This document shows, one piece after another, positions 18,445 to 27,714 of a stretch of 64,000 nt of DNA; positions within the stretch are counted from its first letter, which is position 1, and each line of letters starts with the position of its first letter. The notes under the pieces were generated by a model. The model saw nothing but the letters and a program-made list of their open reading frames with translations, was not told the origin of the DNA and did no database searches. The position numbers and the translations under genes are program-made. The stretch comes from Ferroacidibacillus organovorans (lineage in GTDB: Bacteria > Bacillota > Bacilli > Alicyclobacillales > SLC66). The stretch covers positions 36,191-100,190 of the forward strand of contig NZ_LSUQ01000007.1 in assembly GCF_001642725.1 (NCBI RefSeq), in the 5' to 3' direction.

Positions 18445-19293
18445 GTGAGGCGTTCATGGCTCGCTGTTGTGTCACTGACGGTTTTTACAATGGTTGCGGG
18501 CATCCTGCCATCGGCGCACACCCACGCAGAAACATGGGCACTCATGCCCGGTGAACGTGGTACATCCGTCGTGGAAGTTCAGGCCAATCTTAAGCGACTC
18601 GGTTACTATAACGGGCCGATCGATGGAATTTATACGTGGCAGACCTATTGGGCGGTTCGCGATTTTCAGAACAAATTTGGATTGCCAATCGATGGACTAG
18701 CCGGGGCGCAAACGCTGAACATGCTTCACTCAGCCCTACGCGCCAATTTTGGGACGACATCGACTCAAATTCAAGGAGGAACACCTTCTCCAACCCCCAT
18801 GACGTCACCACCACCCACACACATTGTGCCAACCAACACAGTGGCTCAGACCGCACCTGCACCATCTTCTACGGCAGCATTGACACCGCCGTCCGCCGGG
18901 ACCAATGTGACGATTCCAAGCAGTGGGGTCAACGGGATTTCGGCCAACGACATTCAAATGATGTCACAAGTCGTCTATGGAGAAGCGCGCGGGCAACCGT
19001 TTATCGGACAAGTTGCCGTTGCGGCAGTCATGATGAATCGATTACACTCTAGCCTTTTCCCGCACAGCATCCCGGCCATCTTGTATCAGCCAGGTGCGTT
19101 TACCGCCGTATCAAACGGGCAGGCTTCACTCGGTACAGATCCAGAGGCGACGGCTGCGGTGCTCGACGCCATCCACGGCTACGACCCAACGCACGGCGCT
19201 CTCTATTATTGGAATCCAGCGACCGCCACATCTCCGTGGGTTTGGTCACAACCGATCATGCTTCGTATCGGCAATCACGTCTTTGCAAAATGA
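18445..19293 (+). CDS. sleB: Spore cortex-lytic enzyme SleB
   Basis: The protein has an N-terminal signal peptide (VVSLTVFTMVAGILPSA then AHAE-like cleavage region), a peptidoglycan-binding domain (QANLKRLGYYNGPIDG to TLNML, about residues 40-95), a Pro/Thr/Ser linker, and a C-terminal cell-wall hydrolase (SleB/Hydrolase_2) domain with the catalytic Glu in VYGEARGQP. It is a lytic transglycosylase that degrades spore cortex during germination. GTG at 18445 is 8 nt from GAGGAG; ATG at 18439 is only 2 nt away, so the start is uncertain by two codons. Its partner ypeB follows 23 bases later, as in Bacillus. Confidence 0.93.
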   Translation: MRRSWLAVVSLTVFTMVAGILPSAHTHAETWALMPGERGTSVVEVQANLKRLGYYNGPIDGIYTWQTYWAVRDFQNKFGLPIDGLAGAQTLNMLHSALRANFGTTSTQIQGGTPSPTPMTSPPPTHIVPTNTVAQTAPAPSSTAALTPPSAGTNVTIPSSGVNGISANDIQMMSQVVYGEARGQPFIGQVAVAAVMMNRLHSSLFPHSIPAILYQPGAFTAVSNGQASLGTDPEATAAVLDAIHGYDPTHGALYYWNPATATSPWVWSQPIMLRIGNHVFAK

Positions 19294-19316
19294 TTGATTG
19301 AAAGGAGGAAGTCGAC

Positions 19317-20663
19317 ATGGATCATCGCGGTTATGCGTGGGCGCTTATTCCGGCCTTGGCAGTCGGATTATTTGCGGTGTCGCTGTATGGATACAATGAA
19401 CACACAAAGCGGTCAGCGGCCGTATCGCAAGTGGAACTGGGATACCAAACCATCTATCACAACGTATCCTATGACGCTGATGAGATGCAAGATGCGTTAA
19501 GACGCGCAGAAGTCACAACGCAGACACTGACGATCAATCGCGAACTGCGCAGTGCCGCACAGCATGCTGCACTCGCAGCGCGGGCGAGCGGCAGTTTGCC
19601 AATCAGTGTCCAGTCTCATCCGTTGACAGCATTTTTCCACGATGTTGAGACGCGCTGCACACAGTTGATGGATCTCCATGCAGCAGCCACACCGCTCACA
19701 CCGTCTGAACGATCCGATCTATCTACCATGGCATCAGACGCGACGCGCGTCGAGCAGCAGCTGCGGACGATTCAACGTTCTGGTTTTAGAGGAAGTTATC
19801 CGTTGACGAACTTTGTTAAATTCGGCGCGAGCGCAGTGAACGCATCTCCGCTTGCAAAGCAGTTTACGAAGATGAACCAAACCGTATTCTCGCTGCGCGC
19901 TACCCATCAAGCGGTCTATCTCAAGTCGTTTGCAGCAGATCGCGATCCTGTTCACGATGAACCTTCTCTCGCGTCGGTTGGTTCCGTCATATCGAGTCAG
20001 CAGGCAATCGCACGCGCGACCTCATTTGTCGGAGGAACTGTTGGTAAGAATCCCTATGTTGCGGCGTATGGAACGGGGAGTGCGCATCCGTTTTATCTCG
20101 TGACATTTCATCCGAGTGGCCCGCAGAGTTCACCGCTTTACGTATCCGTTTTCCAACATGGCGGCTACGTTTTTGAAATGGCGCGTGAAGGATTCTCAGG
20201 AGGGACAGGCACCTCCGTCGCGGACGGTCGTTCCATTGCAAAGCAGTTTCTTTGGCAGCATGGGTTCCCATCTGTGACACTTGTTGAGAGCGATGCATAT
20301 CACGGTCAAATCTTCACGAAGTTTGCGCCACTGCGACAAGGGGTTCCACTGGAGAATCAGACCATTCTCGTCACGGTTGCGCAGGGTGCGCGCCGTGTGA
20401 CCCACTATGACGCATCTGCTTATTTCGAGGCAGAACCTTATCGCGGTACGTTCACGCCTAAGATCACTGCCCAAGATGCCGTAAAGGCGTTTTCTGCAGG
20501 AGTTAAAACGGCCCATGCGCAACTTGTGGTTTGTGCGCCGCACGGCGATGATCCGCGATTAGCGTATCGTTTTTTTGCAATGCGCGGCACGAACACGTAT
20601 ATCGTTGATGTCGATGCACAGAATGGGCGTGTACTTGCGATCGCAAAGCAGACAAAATTGTAG
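19317..20663 (+). CDS. ypeB: Germination protein YpeB
   Basis: A 448-residue protein with one N-terminal membrane anchor (WALIPALAVGLFAVSLYGY), a helical N-terminal half and C-terminal PepSY-type repeats that end in TYIVDVDAQNGRVL. YpeB and SleB depend on each other for stable placement in the spore. AAAGGAGG stands 9 nt before the ATG. The gene order sleB-ypeB supports the call. A terminator follows. Confidence 0.92.
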   Translation: MDHRGYAWALIPALAVGLFAVSLYGYNEHTKRSAAVSQVELGYQTIYHNVSYDADEMQDALRRAEVTTQTLTINRELRSAAQHAALAARASGSLPISVQSHPLTAFFHDVETRCTQLMDLHAAATPLTPSERSDLSTMASDATRVEQQLRTIQRSGFRGSYPLTNFVKFGASAVNASPLAKQFTKMNQTVFSLRATHQAVYLKSFAADRDPVHDEPSLASVGSVISSQQAIARATSFVGGTVGKNPYVAAYGTGSAHPFYLVTFHPSGPQSSPLYVSVFQHGGYVFEMAREGFSGGTGTSVADGRSIAKQFLWQHGFPSVTLVESDAYHGQIFTKFAPLRQGVPLENQTILVTVAQGARRVTHYDASAYFEAEPYRGTFTPKITAQDAVKAFSAGVKTAHAQLVVCAPHGDDPRLAYRFFAMRGTNTYIVDVDAQNGRVLAIAKQTKL

Positions 20664-20702
20664 ATTCACAACCGAAAGCTCAATCGAGAACGCGATTTTT
20701 TG

Positions 20703-20736
20703 CAAAAGGAGGGGGAATTCCAATCCTCCTCTTTTG
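20703..20736 (+). terminator. Terminator after ypeB
   Basis: The stem CAAAAGGAGG / CCTCCT(C)TTTTG with a loop of about 12 nt ends in TTTTG. It separates the sporulation pair from the PilZ-cmk operon. Confidence 0.75.
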
Positions 20737-20760
20737 TGTATGCCTCTCAATCGCTATAAT
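20732..20760 (+). promoter_or_regulatory. Probable promoter of the PilZ-cmk-plsC-rpsA operon
   Basis: A perfect TATAAT (20755-20760) is preceded at 17 bp by TTTTGT, which overlaps the end of the ypeB terminator. The -35 box is weak. The first gene starts 25 bases downstream. Confidence 0.55.
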
Positions 20761-20784
20761 AGAGTGGAGTGAGGGAGGGGCGGC

Positions 20785-21441
20785 ATGGCGTACCCGTCTA
20801 TTGGGCAAATTGTAGATTGTGAACTTTATGGTACAAAAGGGTTACAGGCAACGGTGATTAATGAGAGTGAAACACAGCTTTATCTTCGTTCGCGAACAAG
20901 TAAAGATGAGTTCGATTGGGAGACTCGTCTTGGTGAGGTGCTACAGATCCAGTTTCGCTCCTCAAGCGGTGCACTTTGTATCGCGTCTTCGCGCATCGCA
21001 GCGATCGAAGAGGATGGCGCGGACGACGTGATTGTGATTGAAAGACCACATGAAGAGGCGATCCAAAAAATTCAACAGCGCGAATATGTTCGCGTAGGGG
21101 TCTCCGTGGAGATCCAATGCACATGCCTTATGAATGAGAATGAAGGTTTGCGCACGATAAAAGCGATTACGCACGATTTAAGTGCAGGTGGTCTTTCTTT
21201 TTATCTTGAGGATGAACCTTGTCTTACCCTCGGAACGTCTGTTTCGCTCAAACTCTTCTTGCGAACGCGAGATGGGTTACAGATGATCGACGCGCAGGGA
21301 GATCTGGTGCGGATTGAGCAAATAGGACGCGCGATTCCGCTCTATGCGGTTCGCCTCGTCGATTTAAAGGATAAAGAACAGCGCCAGATTCTTCAATTTG
21401 TCTATCGAAAGCAATTGGAAGGCCGGGGGAAGAAATCGTGA
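20785..21441 (+). CDS. PilZ-domain protein (YpfA/YcgR-like flagellar brake)
   Basis: The N-terminal YcgR-type domain (about residues 1-90) is followed by a PilZ domain with the c-di-GMP motifs RxxxR (REYVR) and DxSxGG (DLSAGG). B. subtilis YpfA, in the same place next to cmk, binds c-di-GMP and slows the flagellar motor. Motility in this organism is suggested only by cheR elsewhere in the window. The protein is 218 residues and overlaps the next start by four bases (GTGA). Confidence 0.88.
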   Translation: MAYPSIGQIVDCELYGTKGLQATVINESETQLYLRSRTSKDEFDWETRLGEVLQIQFRSSSGALCIASSRIAAIEEDGADDVIVIERPHEEAIQKIQQREYVRVGVSVEIQCTCLMNENEGLRTIKAITHDLSAGGLSFYLEDEPCLTLGTSVSLKLFLRTRDGLQMIDAQGDLVRIEQIGRAIPLYAVRLVDLKDKEQRQILQFVYRKQLEGRGKKS

Positions 21442-22118
21442 AAATCGCGCTTGATGGTCCCGCCGGAGCAGGAAAGAGCACCGTCGCGAAAGAAGTTGCA
21501 AAACGACTTCAGATGACCTATGTAGATAGTGGCGCGATGTACCGCTGTGTCACGTATTTGGCAATTAAACGCCATGTCACGATGCAAGATGAAACGGGTT
21601 TATCTAATCTCGCCAATGCGATGCAACTGATGTTTATCCCTTCCGAACACGGTCAAGTGGTGCACCTTGACGGTGTGGACGTTACCGATGCGATCCGTTC
21701 GTCCGAAGTCGGGGCGCTTGTTCCGCTTGTCGCAAAGCATGCGCGCGTTCGTGAGTGCCTTGTTGAAAAACAACGTGAGATGGCGCGCACCGCACACAGT
21801 GTCGTGATGGACGGTCGGGACATTGGCACGCATGTCTTGCCTGACGCGGTCGTGAAGGTTTATTTGACAGCGACACTTGACGTGCGTGCGCGAAGGCGCC
21901 ACGAAGAACTCGTACGACAAGGATTTACAGGATCTGTCGCAGACGTGATGAAGCTTTTGCATGAGCGCGACGAAATTGACGGGAGAAGGGAGATTGCTCC
22001 CATGCGGCCTGCCAGCGATGCGGTTGTCTTGGATACGTCATGCCTTGCGATTCATGAAGTGACTGCGATGGTTGTAAGCCTTTGTCAAGCTCGCATGCAC
22101 AACGAGGTGAGGCATTGA
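21438..22118 (+). CDS. cmk: Cytidylate kinase
   Basis: The P-loop GPAGAGKST sits at residues 7-15, with the nucleotide-binding VMDGRDIGT and the lid region RARRRHEEL further on. At 226 residues it has the usual length. It phosphorylates CMP and dCMP. It starts with GTG overlapping the PilZ gene stop. The order cmk-plsC-rpsA is the classic Bacillales one. Confidence 0.96.
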   Translation: MKIALDGPAGAGKSTVAKEVAKRLQMTYVDSGAMYRCVTYLAIKRHVTMQDETGLSNLANAMQLMFIPSEHGQVVHLDGVDVTDAIRSSEVGALVPLVAKHARVRECLVEKQREMARTAHSVVMDGRDIGTHVLPDAVVKVYLTATLDVRARRRHEELVRQGFTGSVADVMKLLHERDEIDGRREIAPMRPASDAVVLDTSCLAIHEVTAMVVSLCQARMHNEVRH

Positions 22119-22711
22119 CAGTCTATCAGTTCGCTCGTGATTTCATGCGGTATGTCGTGATCCTGCTATTTCAAATCCGCGTTACAGGACAGGAGCATCT
22201 TCCCGATCAGGGGGCTGTTCTATTATGCAGCACGCATAAATCCAACTGGGATCCTGTTTTAGTCGGGTGTTTTTCAAAACGGGAAGTCGCTTTTCTTGCA
22301 AAAGAAGAACTATTTAGTTTGAAATGGCTTGGCCATATCATGCACAAACTTCATGCGTTCCCCATTCGGCGCGGGGCAGGGGATCGCGGCGCATTGCGAA
22401 CATCGCTTCAAATTCTCGAACAAGGTGAAGTTCTTGTCATGTTTCCAGAAGGAACGCGCAAGCTAAAAGGGCAGCTCACAGAACTTCAGCCTGGCGCCTC
22501 CATGCTGGCGCTGCGATCCGATGCTCAGATTGTACCTGTTGCAATTCGCGGTCACTATCTTCCGTTCGGGGGACTACGCATGCAGTTTGGCGCTCCGTTT
22601 CAACTCGATGAGCAAGCGAAATCGCTTAAAGGTCGTGCAGCGATCAGTCACGCCACGGAGATCATTGCCACGAAGATGAGAGAACTTGCGCGAGAGGTCG
22701 AACAAGGATGA
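22115..22711 (+). CDS. plsC: 1-acyl-sn-glycerol-3-phosphate acyltransferase
   Basis: The acyltransferase HX4D motif (STHKSNWDPV) and the glycerophosphate-binding FPEGTR are present. The chosen TTG overlaps the cmk stop (TTGA) and has GAGGTGAGG upstream; a longer in-frame start would read into cmk. The product is 198 residues with a hydrophobic N-terminus (YVVILLFQI). It adds the second acyl chain to make phosphatidic acid. The first acylation enzyme plsY and the supplier of glycerol-3-phosphate, gpsA, are 5 kb downstream. Confidence 0.93.
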   Translation: MTVYQFARDFMRYVVILLFQIRVTGQEHLPDQGAVLLCSTHKSNWDPVLVGCFSKREVAFLAKEELFSLKWLGHIMHKLHAFPIRRGAGDRGALRTSLQILEQGEVLVMFPEGTRKLKGQLTELQPGASMLALRSDAQIVPVAIRGHYLPFGGLRMQFGAPFQLDEQAKSLKGRAAISHATEIIATKMRELAREVEQG

Positions 22712-23013
22712 GTCGCGTTTTGGAACCGGTGCTGATGTTTTGTGGTATTGTGCTGATTTTGCAGTTATACGCAAGACAGATCAGTGCCAAACTTGTCAAG
22801 AAAAGTTTGGCGGAACGAGCAGCATTTCGAAAACGTTTTTTTTCGATTGGCGTTTCACTTGCAGTTGCCTGTTTCAGTGTGGGATTATTGTATCAAGAAC
22901 ATGTTGTCTCCTTGCTTCTTGCGGGGATTTTGTACATACCACTGATCGCCCTGTTTGCAGTCTGCATGGTTCGACTGCAACCGCTGCTGCGAGCTCACGA
23001 GGAGGATTTATAG
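22708..23013 (+). CDS. Small membrane protein of unknown function
   Basis: A 101-residue protein with three likely membrane helices (about residues 5-20, 44-62 and 66-88) and positively charged loops between them (KLVKKSLAERAAFRKR). It overlaps plsC by four bases (ATGA) and is followed with no gap by rpsA, so it is clearly part of the operon. I do not recognise a family; small membrane proteins at this place (ypfB-like) occur in Bacillales. Confidence 0.75.
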   Translation: MSRVLEPVLMFCGIVLILQLYARQISAKLVKKSLAERAAFRKRFFSIGVSLAVACFSVGLLYQEHVVSLLLAGILYIPLIALFAVCMVRLQPLLRAHEEDL

Positions 23014-24171
23014 ATGTCTGAACTTGTAAATGAAGAACAATCCAAGGAAGTAGCGAGTGAAGCAAAACCATTAGATGCGGTTGTCACGCGTGTTGAGAGC
23101 GACGCCGTCTTTGTACAGTTTGATGGCACTCGCGAGGGCGTTATCTCGCGTGCGCAATTCTCACAGGCAACGGGCGGAGATCTGACGGTTATGGCCAGAG
23201 TCGGTCAGACCATTCGCGCGGTGATCCTTCGCGAAGAAGAAGACGGAACGGTGCGCCTTTCACGTAAAAATGCAGTGGATGCGTCAACGTGGGAAACGTT
23301 GCGCGCACTCGCAGAATCACAAGAAGTGATCGAAGTGACGATTGCGACGGCGGTAAAAGGCGGTCTTGTCGCAGACCTTATGGGTGCGCGCGCATTTATG
23401 CCGGCATCACAGTCCGACCTTCGCTTTGCGGCAGATCTGACTCCGCTTGTCGGTTCGGATGTGTATGTGATCGTGACAGAAGTTGACGAAGAGAATAAGC
23501 GATTGATCATCTCCCGCAAGCGCGTGCTTGAAATGGAAGAACAGTCTGCGCGCGCCGAACGAATCCATGACTTCCACCCGGGGGATTTGGTGCATGGGCG
23601 TGTTGCCCGTATGACTCAGTTTGGCGCCTTTATTGATCTCGGTGGAATTGATGGTCTATTGCACGTGTCTGAAATGTCTTGGTCGCGCGTCGCACGTCCT
23701 GAAGAAGTGATTTCGATCGGCGATGAAATTGAGGTTCGCGTACTTCGCGTAGAACCTGAAAACGGCAAGGTGTCTCTCAGCATGAAACACACTCAGGAAA
23801 GCCCTTGGCAAAAAGCGAGCAAAGCGTTTCAGATTGGGGATATTGTCGAAGGGGAGGTGCGCCGCCTTTCGTCATTCGGCGCATTTGTCGAAGTGGCACC
23901 GGGGGTCGAGGGTTTAGTGCACGTCTCGCAAATCTCCCGACAGCGCGTTGATCAGCCTTCAGACGTTCTCGAACCGGGGCAACGGGTCATGGTCAAAGTG
24001 CTCGACATTCGTCCCGAGGAAGAGCGGATGTCACTTTCAATCAAAGAGGCTCAGATGCGCGAAGAAAAACGACGAGCTCCTGAATGGACAGAGAAGTCCA
24101 ATTCGGAATCTCAACAAACCACGCTTGGGGACCTTTTTGGTGACTTGTTAAGAGATCGTTTCAAATCCTGA
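23014..24171 (+). CDS. rpsA: S1 RNA-binding domain protein (30S ribosomal protein S1 homolog)
   Basis: Four S1 domains can be traced: about residues 18-90, 104-170, 190-260 and 277-346, the last two with the strong pattern VxGxVxRxxxFGAFVDL-like and GLLHVSEMS / GLVHVSQIS. At 385 residues it matches Firmicute YpfD/S1 homologs rather than the six-domain Proteobacterial S1. It probably binds mRNA on the ribosome. AGGAGGA lies 7 nt before the ATG. The 187 bases after it hold only the promoter of the next gene. Confidence 0.93.
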   Translation: MSELVNEEQSKEVASEAKPLDAVVTRVESDAVFVQFDGTREGVISRAQFSQATGGDLTVMARVGQTIRAVILREEEDGTVRLSRKNAVDASTWETLRALAESQEVIEVTIATAVKGGLVADLMGARAFMPASQSDLRFAADLTPLVGSDVYVIVTEVDEENKRLIISRKRVLEMEEQSARAERIHDFHPGDLVHGRVARMTQFGAFIDLGGIDGLLHVSEMSWSRVARPEEVISIGDEIEVRVLRVEPENGKVSLSMKHTQESPWQKASKAFQIGDIVEGEVRRLSSFGAFVEVAPGVEGLVHVSQISRQRVDQPSDVLEPGQRVMVKVLDIRPEEERMSLSIKEAQMREEKRRAPEWTEKSNSESQQTTLGDLFGDLLRDRFKS

Positions 24172-24304
24172 CATTCTTGAACAAATGCGTGTGAGAAACG
24201 ATCATTTTTTAGAGCATCTTCAGAATTTGGTCAGGTAATCTTCAAGTGACACAGGATCCATACCGTCTGGTGCCATCGCAGTGGCATAAGACGGTTGTTT
24301 CCAT

Positions 24305-24334
24305 TTGACTGAATGAATTTGAATATGCGACAAT
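24305..24334 (+). promoter_or_regulatory. Probable promoter of the DUF512 gene
   Basis: TTGACT and GACAAT are 18 bp apart, 24 bases before the ATG, which itself has AAGGAGG close by. It could drive the DUF512-der-plsY-gpsA set. Confidence 0.55.
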
Positions 24335-24358
24335 GGATTGCTATGCGAAGGAGGTTAG

Positions 24359-25723
24359 ATGACTGTGCCTAAGGTGCGCACTGTCAGCGCAGATTCTCTA
24401 GCGGAAGAATTGCAGATCGAACCTGGCGATGAAGTGGTCTCAATCAATGGGCAGCCAATTCGGGACATTGTAGATTTGCAGTTTGCACTCGCGGGTGAGT
24501 ATTTAGAAATTGAAGTAAAAAAGTGCGATGGAGAAGAGTGGCTCATTGAAGTCGATAAAGCGTATGATGAGATGCTTGGCGTGGAGTGGGAGCATGCGAC
24601 GGTTGATCGCGTGAAACTTTGCCACAACAAATGTGTCTTTTGCTTTGTCGATCAAATCCCCGGAAATATGAGAAAGACGCTTAACATGCGCGACGATGAT
24701 TATCGACTTTCGTTCTTGCATGGGAACTTCGTGACACTCACCAACTTGAAATCGGGTGAACTTGAACGAATGGCCGAACTTAAGATGTCGCCCATTAATA
24801 TCAGTGTTCATACGACCAACCCGGAACTTCGCGAGCAAATGCTTGTCAATAAAAAATCGGGTGAAATTCTCAATCAGATTCGCTATTTGGCAGAACATGA
24901 AATTGAGATGAATACCCAGATCGTGCTGTGCCCTGAGTGGAATGACGGCGCCGAACTTGATCGTACCATTGAGGAACTCGCTCAATTTTATCCTGCTGTT
25001 CGTACGTTATCTGTCGTTCCGGTCGGCTTGACGAAACACCGCAAAGGGTTATCTGCCCTTCGCGGCTGCACTTCAATTGAGGCGCGGCGAACCGTTCGCC
25101 AGATTGAGCGATGGCAGGGGATTTTGCGCCCAAAACTCGGCGTGAATTTCGTTCACGCGTCGGATGAATTCTATGTGCTGGCTAACACCGACATTCCATC
25201 AGCGGAGTATTATGATGAGTTTGCGCAGGTTGAAAACGGAGTCGGAATGCTGCGAACGTTTATCGACGAATTCCAGGCGCTTGAGAATACGCTCCCGACT
25301 GGACTTGACGCACCGCGACACATTGCCATCGTTACCGGAACATCTGCGAGTAAAACGATGAAGGAGGCCGTCTCAAAACTCAGTCAAATTGCAAATCTCG
25401 CTATTGATGTCCATGTGATTCGCAATGCGTTTTACGGGGAAGAAGTCACGGTGACCGGTTTGATTACTGGCCAGGATATCGTCCATCAACTGGAAACATC
25501 CCTTACTGCCGACACAATATTGCTCCCAGATGTGATGTTGAAAGATGAAGAGGATGTTTTTCTTGACGATTTCACTGTACAACAGGTATCTGAAGCGTTG
25601 CGTTGTAAAGTTCTGATTGTACCACCAACGGCGAGCGGGTTGATACACGGCGCGCTTGGGGCGCTTGAAGCATTGCCTTTGCGCAAACGGTATGAAGGTA
25701 CGTTTGCGCGAGCGATGGCGTAG
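24359..25723 (+). CDS. PDZ / radical SAM / DUF512 protein
   Basis: The 454-residue protein starts with a PDZ-like domain (LQIEPGDEVVSINGQPI). A radical-SAM-like cluster motif C-x3-C-x2-C (CHNKCVFC) is near residue 90, and the DUF512 domain fills the C-terminal half, ending in VPPTASGLIHGALGALE. This architecture is conserved beside der in many Firmicutes. A radical SAM-like iron-sulfur role is implied, but no reaction is known to me. AAGGAGG lies 5 nt before the ATG. Confidence 0.88.
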   Translation: MTVPKVRTVSADSLAEELQIEPGDEVVSINGQPIRDIVDLQFALAGEYLEIEVKKCDGEEWLIEVDKAYDEMLGVEWEHATVDRVKLCHNKCVFCFVDQIPGNMRKTLNMRDDDYRLSFLHGNFVTLTNLKSGELERMAELKMSPINISVHTTNPELREQMLVNKKSGEILNQIRYLAEHEIEMNTQIVLCPEWNDGAELDRTIEELAQFYPAVRTLSVVPVGLTKHRKGLSALRGCTSIEARRTVRQIERWQGILRPKLGVNFVHASDEFYVLANTDIPSAEYYDEFAQVENGVGMLRTFIDEFQALENTLPTGLDAPRHIAIVTGTSASKTMKEAVSKLSQIANLAIDVHVIRNAFYGEEVTVTGLITGQDIVHQLETSLTADTILLPDVMLKDEEDVFLDDFTVQQVSEALRCKVLIVPPTASGLIHGALGALEALPLRKRYEGTFARAMA

Positions 25724-25763
25724 GGTTACTTTGAAGTAGTCGTAAAGGAAAGAAGGTATTTTA

Positions 25764-27080
25764 GTGGCTACACCAGTCATGGCAATTGTGGGACGACCCA
25801 ATGTGGGTAAGTCTACACTTTTTAACAAGATCGTCGGCGAGCGCATCGCCATTGTTGAAGATCGACCAGGCATTACTCGCGATCGCATTTTTGCAGCGTC
25901 GGAGTGGTCTGGGACTTCGTTTCGCATCATTGACACTGGAGGACTCGATTTCGGTGAGGATGACGAGATTGCGGCGAGAATTCGCGCGCAAGTGGAACTT
26001 GCGATCGATGAGGCGCACGTGATTGTTTTTTTGGTGGACGGGCAGTCTGGACTGACGAGTGCCGATGAAGAGATTGCCGATCGTCTGCGCAGATCCCATA
26101 AACGCGTCATTGTCGCGGTGAACAAAGCGGATCATCCTGGTCGCTTGAGTCACGCCTATGAGTTCTATCAACTCGGGTTTGGCGAAGCGCTGTCCATCTC
26201 TGCGGAACACGGACTTGGAATTGGTGATTTGCTCGATGAGGTGGTTAATCATTTTCCACTTGATCAAGAAGAACCGAGTTACGCAGAAGATGCGATCCGC
26301 ATCGCGATTATCGGCCGCCCGAACGTCGGTAAGTCTTCGATGATCAATGCACTGCTCGGAGAAGAGCGCGTTCTCGTAAGCAACATTGCCGGAACAACGC
26401 GTGATGCGATTGATACAGAACTCACGTTTGCAGGAAATCCCTACGTACTCATTGACACGGCGGGCGTACGCAAGCGAGGCAAAGTCTACGAGAAGACAGA
26501 AAAGTACAGCGTGTTGCGCGCGCTACGAGCGATTGAGCGATGTGATGTCGCCGTTCTTGTCATCGATGGAGAGCAGGGCATCATCGAGCAGGACAAACAC
26601 GTTGTTGGCTATGCACTTGACGCGGGAAAAGCGCTTGTGATCGCTGTGAATAAATGGGATATTGTTGAAAAGGATCATAAAACTGCACAAGAATTCGAAA
26701 AAAATCTGCGCTCCCATTTTCCGTTTATGAGCTGGGCACCTGTGGCTTTTGTATCCGCCAAGACAGGGCGACGTGTGTCACGCGTACTCGAAATGTCTTC
26801 CCATGTCGCAGAGCAACACGCCATGCGGATTCAAACATCAACCGTAAACACGATTGTTCAAGAAGCGGTATCGTTAACGCCACCACCTACAGACAAAGGA
26901 CGTCGCTTAAAAGTTCTCTACGCAACGCAAGTGTCTGTCAAACCGCCGACCTTTGCTGTCTTTGTAAACACCCCAGAGTTGATGCATTTTTCTTATGTGC
27001 GTTATCTTGAAAATCAGCTACGTCAATCGTTTGGATTTGATGGCACCCCGATTCGTATTCTTGTGCGTCAACGATCTTAA
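25764..27080 (+). CDS. der: GTPase Der (EngA), ribosome assembly
   Basis: Two tandem GTPase domains are evident, each with GRPNVGKS (residues 10-17 and about 183-190), DTGG / DTAG switch motifs, and NKAD / NKWD specificity motifs; a KH-like domain ends the 438-residue protein. Der acts in maturation of the 50S subunit. It starts with GTG and AAAGAAGG upstream. Its neighbours plsY and gpsA keep the Bacillales order. Confidence 0.97.
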   Translation: MATPVMAIVGRPNVGKSTLFNKIVGERIAIVEDRPGITRDRIFAASEWSGTSFRIIDTGGLDFGEDDEIAARIRAQVELAIDEAHVIVFLVDGQSGLTSADEEIADRLRRSHKRVIVAVNKADHPGRLSHAYEFYQLGFGEALSISAEHGLGIGDLLDEVVNHFPLDQEEPSYAEDAIRIAIIGRPNVGKSSMINALLGEERVLVSNIAGTTRDAIDTELTFAGNPYVLIDTAGVRKRGKVYEKTEKYSVLRALRAIERCDVAVLVIDGEQGIIEQDKHVVGYALDAGKALVIAVNKWDIVEKDHKTAQEFEKNLRSHFPFMSWAPVAFVSAKTGRRVSRVLEMSSHVAEQHAMRIQTSTVNTIVQEAVSLTPPPTDKGRRLKVLYATQVSVKPPTFAVFVNTPELMHFSYVRYLENQLRQSFGFDGTPIRILVRQRS

Positions 27081-27092
27081 GGAGGTGGTAGC

Positions 27093-27695
27093 GTGTTTTT
27101 TCTCATTCTCATCTCAAGCATCGTCGCGTATTTATTAGGCTCCGTCTCTTCGAGCTATCTATTAGGGCGAACCCTCGCTGGCGTAGACATTCGCAACCAT
27201 GGAAGTGGCAATGCAGGTGCGACAAACACCTTGCGCATTCTTGGCTGGCGAATCGCTGTTTTTGTTTTGTTCATCGATATTCTAAAAGGTGTATTTGCAA
27301 TCGCCTTTGCCCACCTGATCACAGGAGGGAACGAAGTGGCTTTGGCATTCGCTGGATTTTTTGCGATTGTTGGCCACAATTGGCCTGTCTATTTTGGATT
27401 TCGCGGAGGGAAGGGAGTCGCCACGACGATCGGCGTACTCTTAACTCTCTATGCCGCACCCGCACTGTACGCCGGATTGATTGCGATTGCGCTCCTTTTA
27501 CTCTTTCGCTATGTATCTGTTGCGTCGCTCACATTTGTCGCTCTAACGCCGATCTTTCAATGGATTATGCACGGTAATGCGGCGGTTATCCTCATCTCTT
27601 TCGCGATCGCCATAATGACATTCATCCGCCATCGCACCAACATCGCCAGACTTCGCTCTGGTCAAGAACATCGTTTGTTTTCAAGGACTTCGTAA
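27093..27695 (+). CDS. plsY: Acyl-phosphate:glycerol-3-phosphate acyltransferase
   Basis: A 200-residue integral membrane protein with about five hydrophobic helices and the PlsY motifs GSGNAGATN and GHNWPVYFGFRGGKGVAT. It makes lysophosphatidic acid from acyl phosphate and glycerol-3-phosphate. It starts with GTG, and AGGAGGTGG lies upstream. It sits 12 bases after der and directly before gpsA, which makes its acceptor substrate. Confidence 0.96.
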   Translation: MFFLILISSIVAYLLGSVSSSYLLGRTLAGVDIRNHGSGNAGATNTLRILGWRIAVFVLFIDILKGVFAIAFAHLITGGNEVALAFAGFFAIVGHNWPVYFGFRGGKGVATTIGVLLTLYAAPALYAGLIAIALLLLFRYVSVASLTFVALTPIFQWIMHGNAAVILISFAIAIMTFIRHRTNIARLRSGQEHRLFSRTS

Positions 27696-27714
27696 GAAAG
27701 TGGGATCATGCATC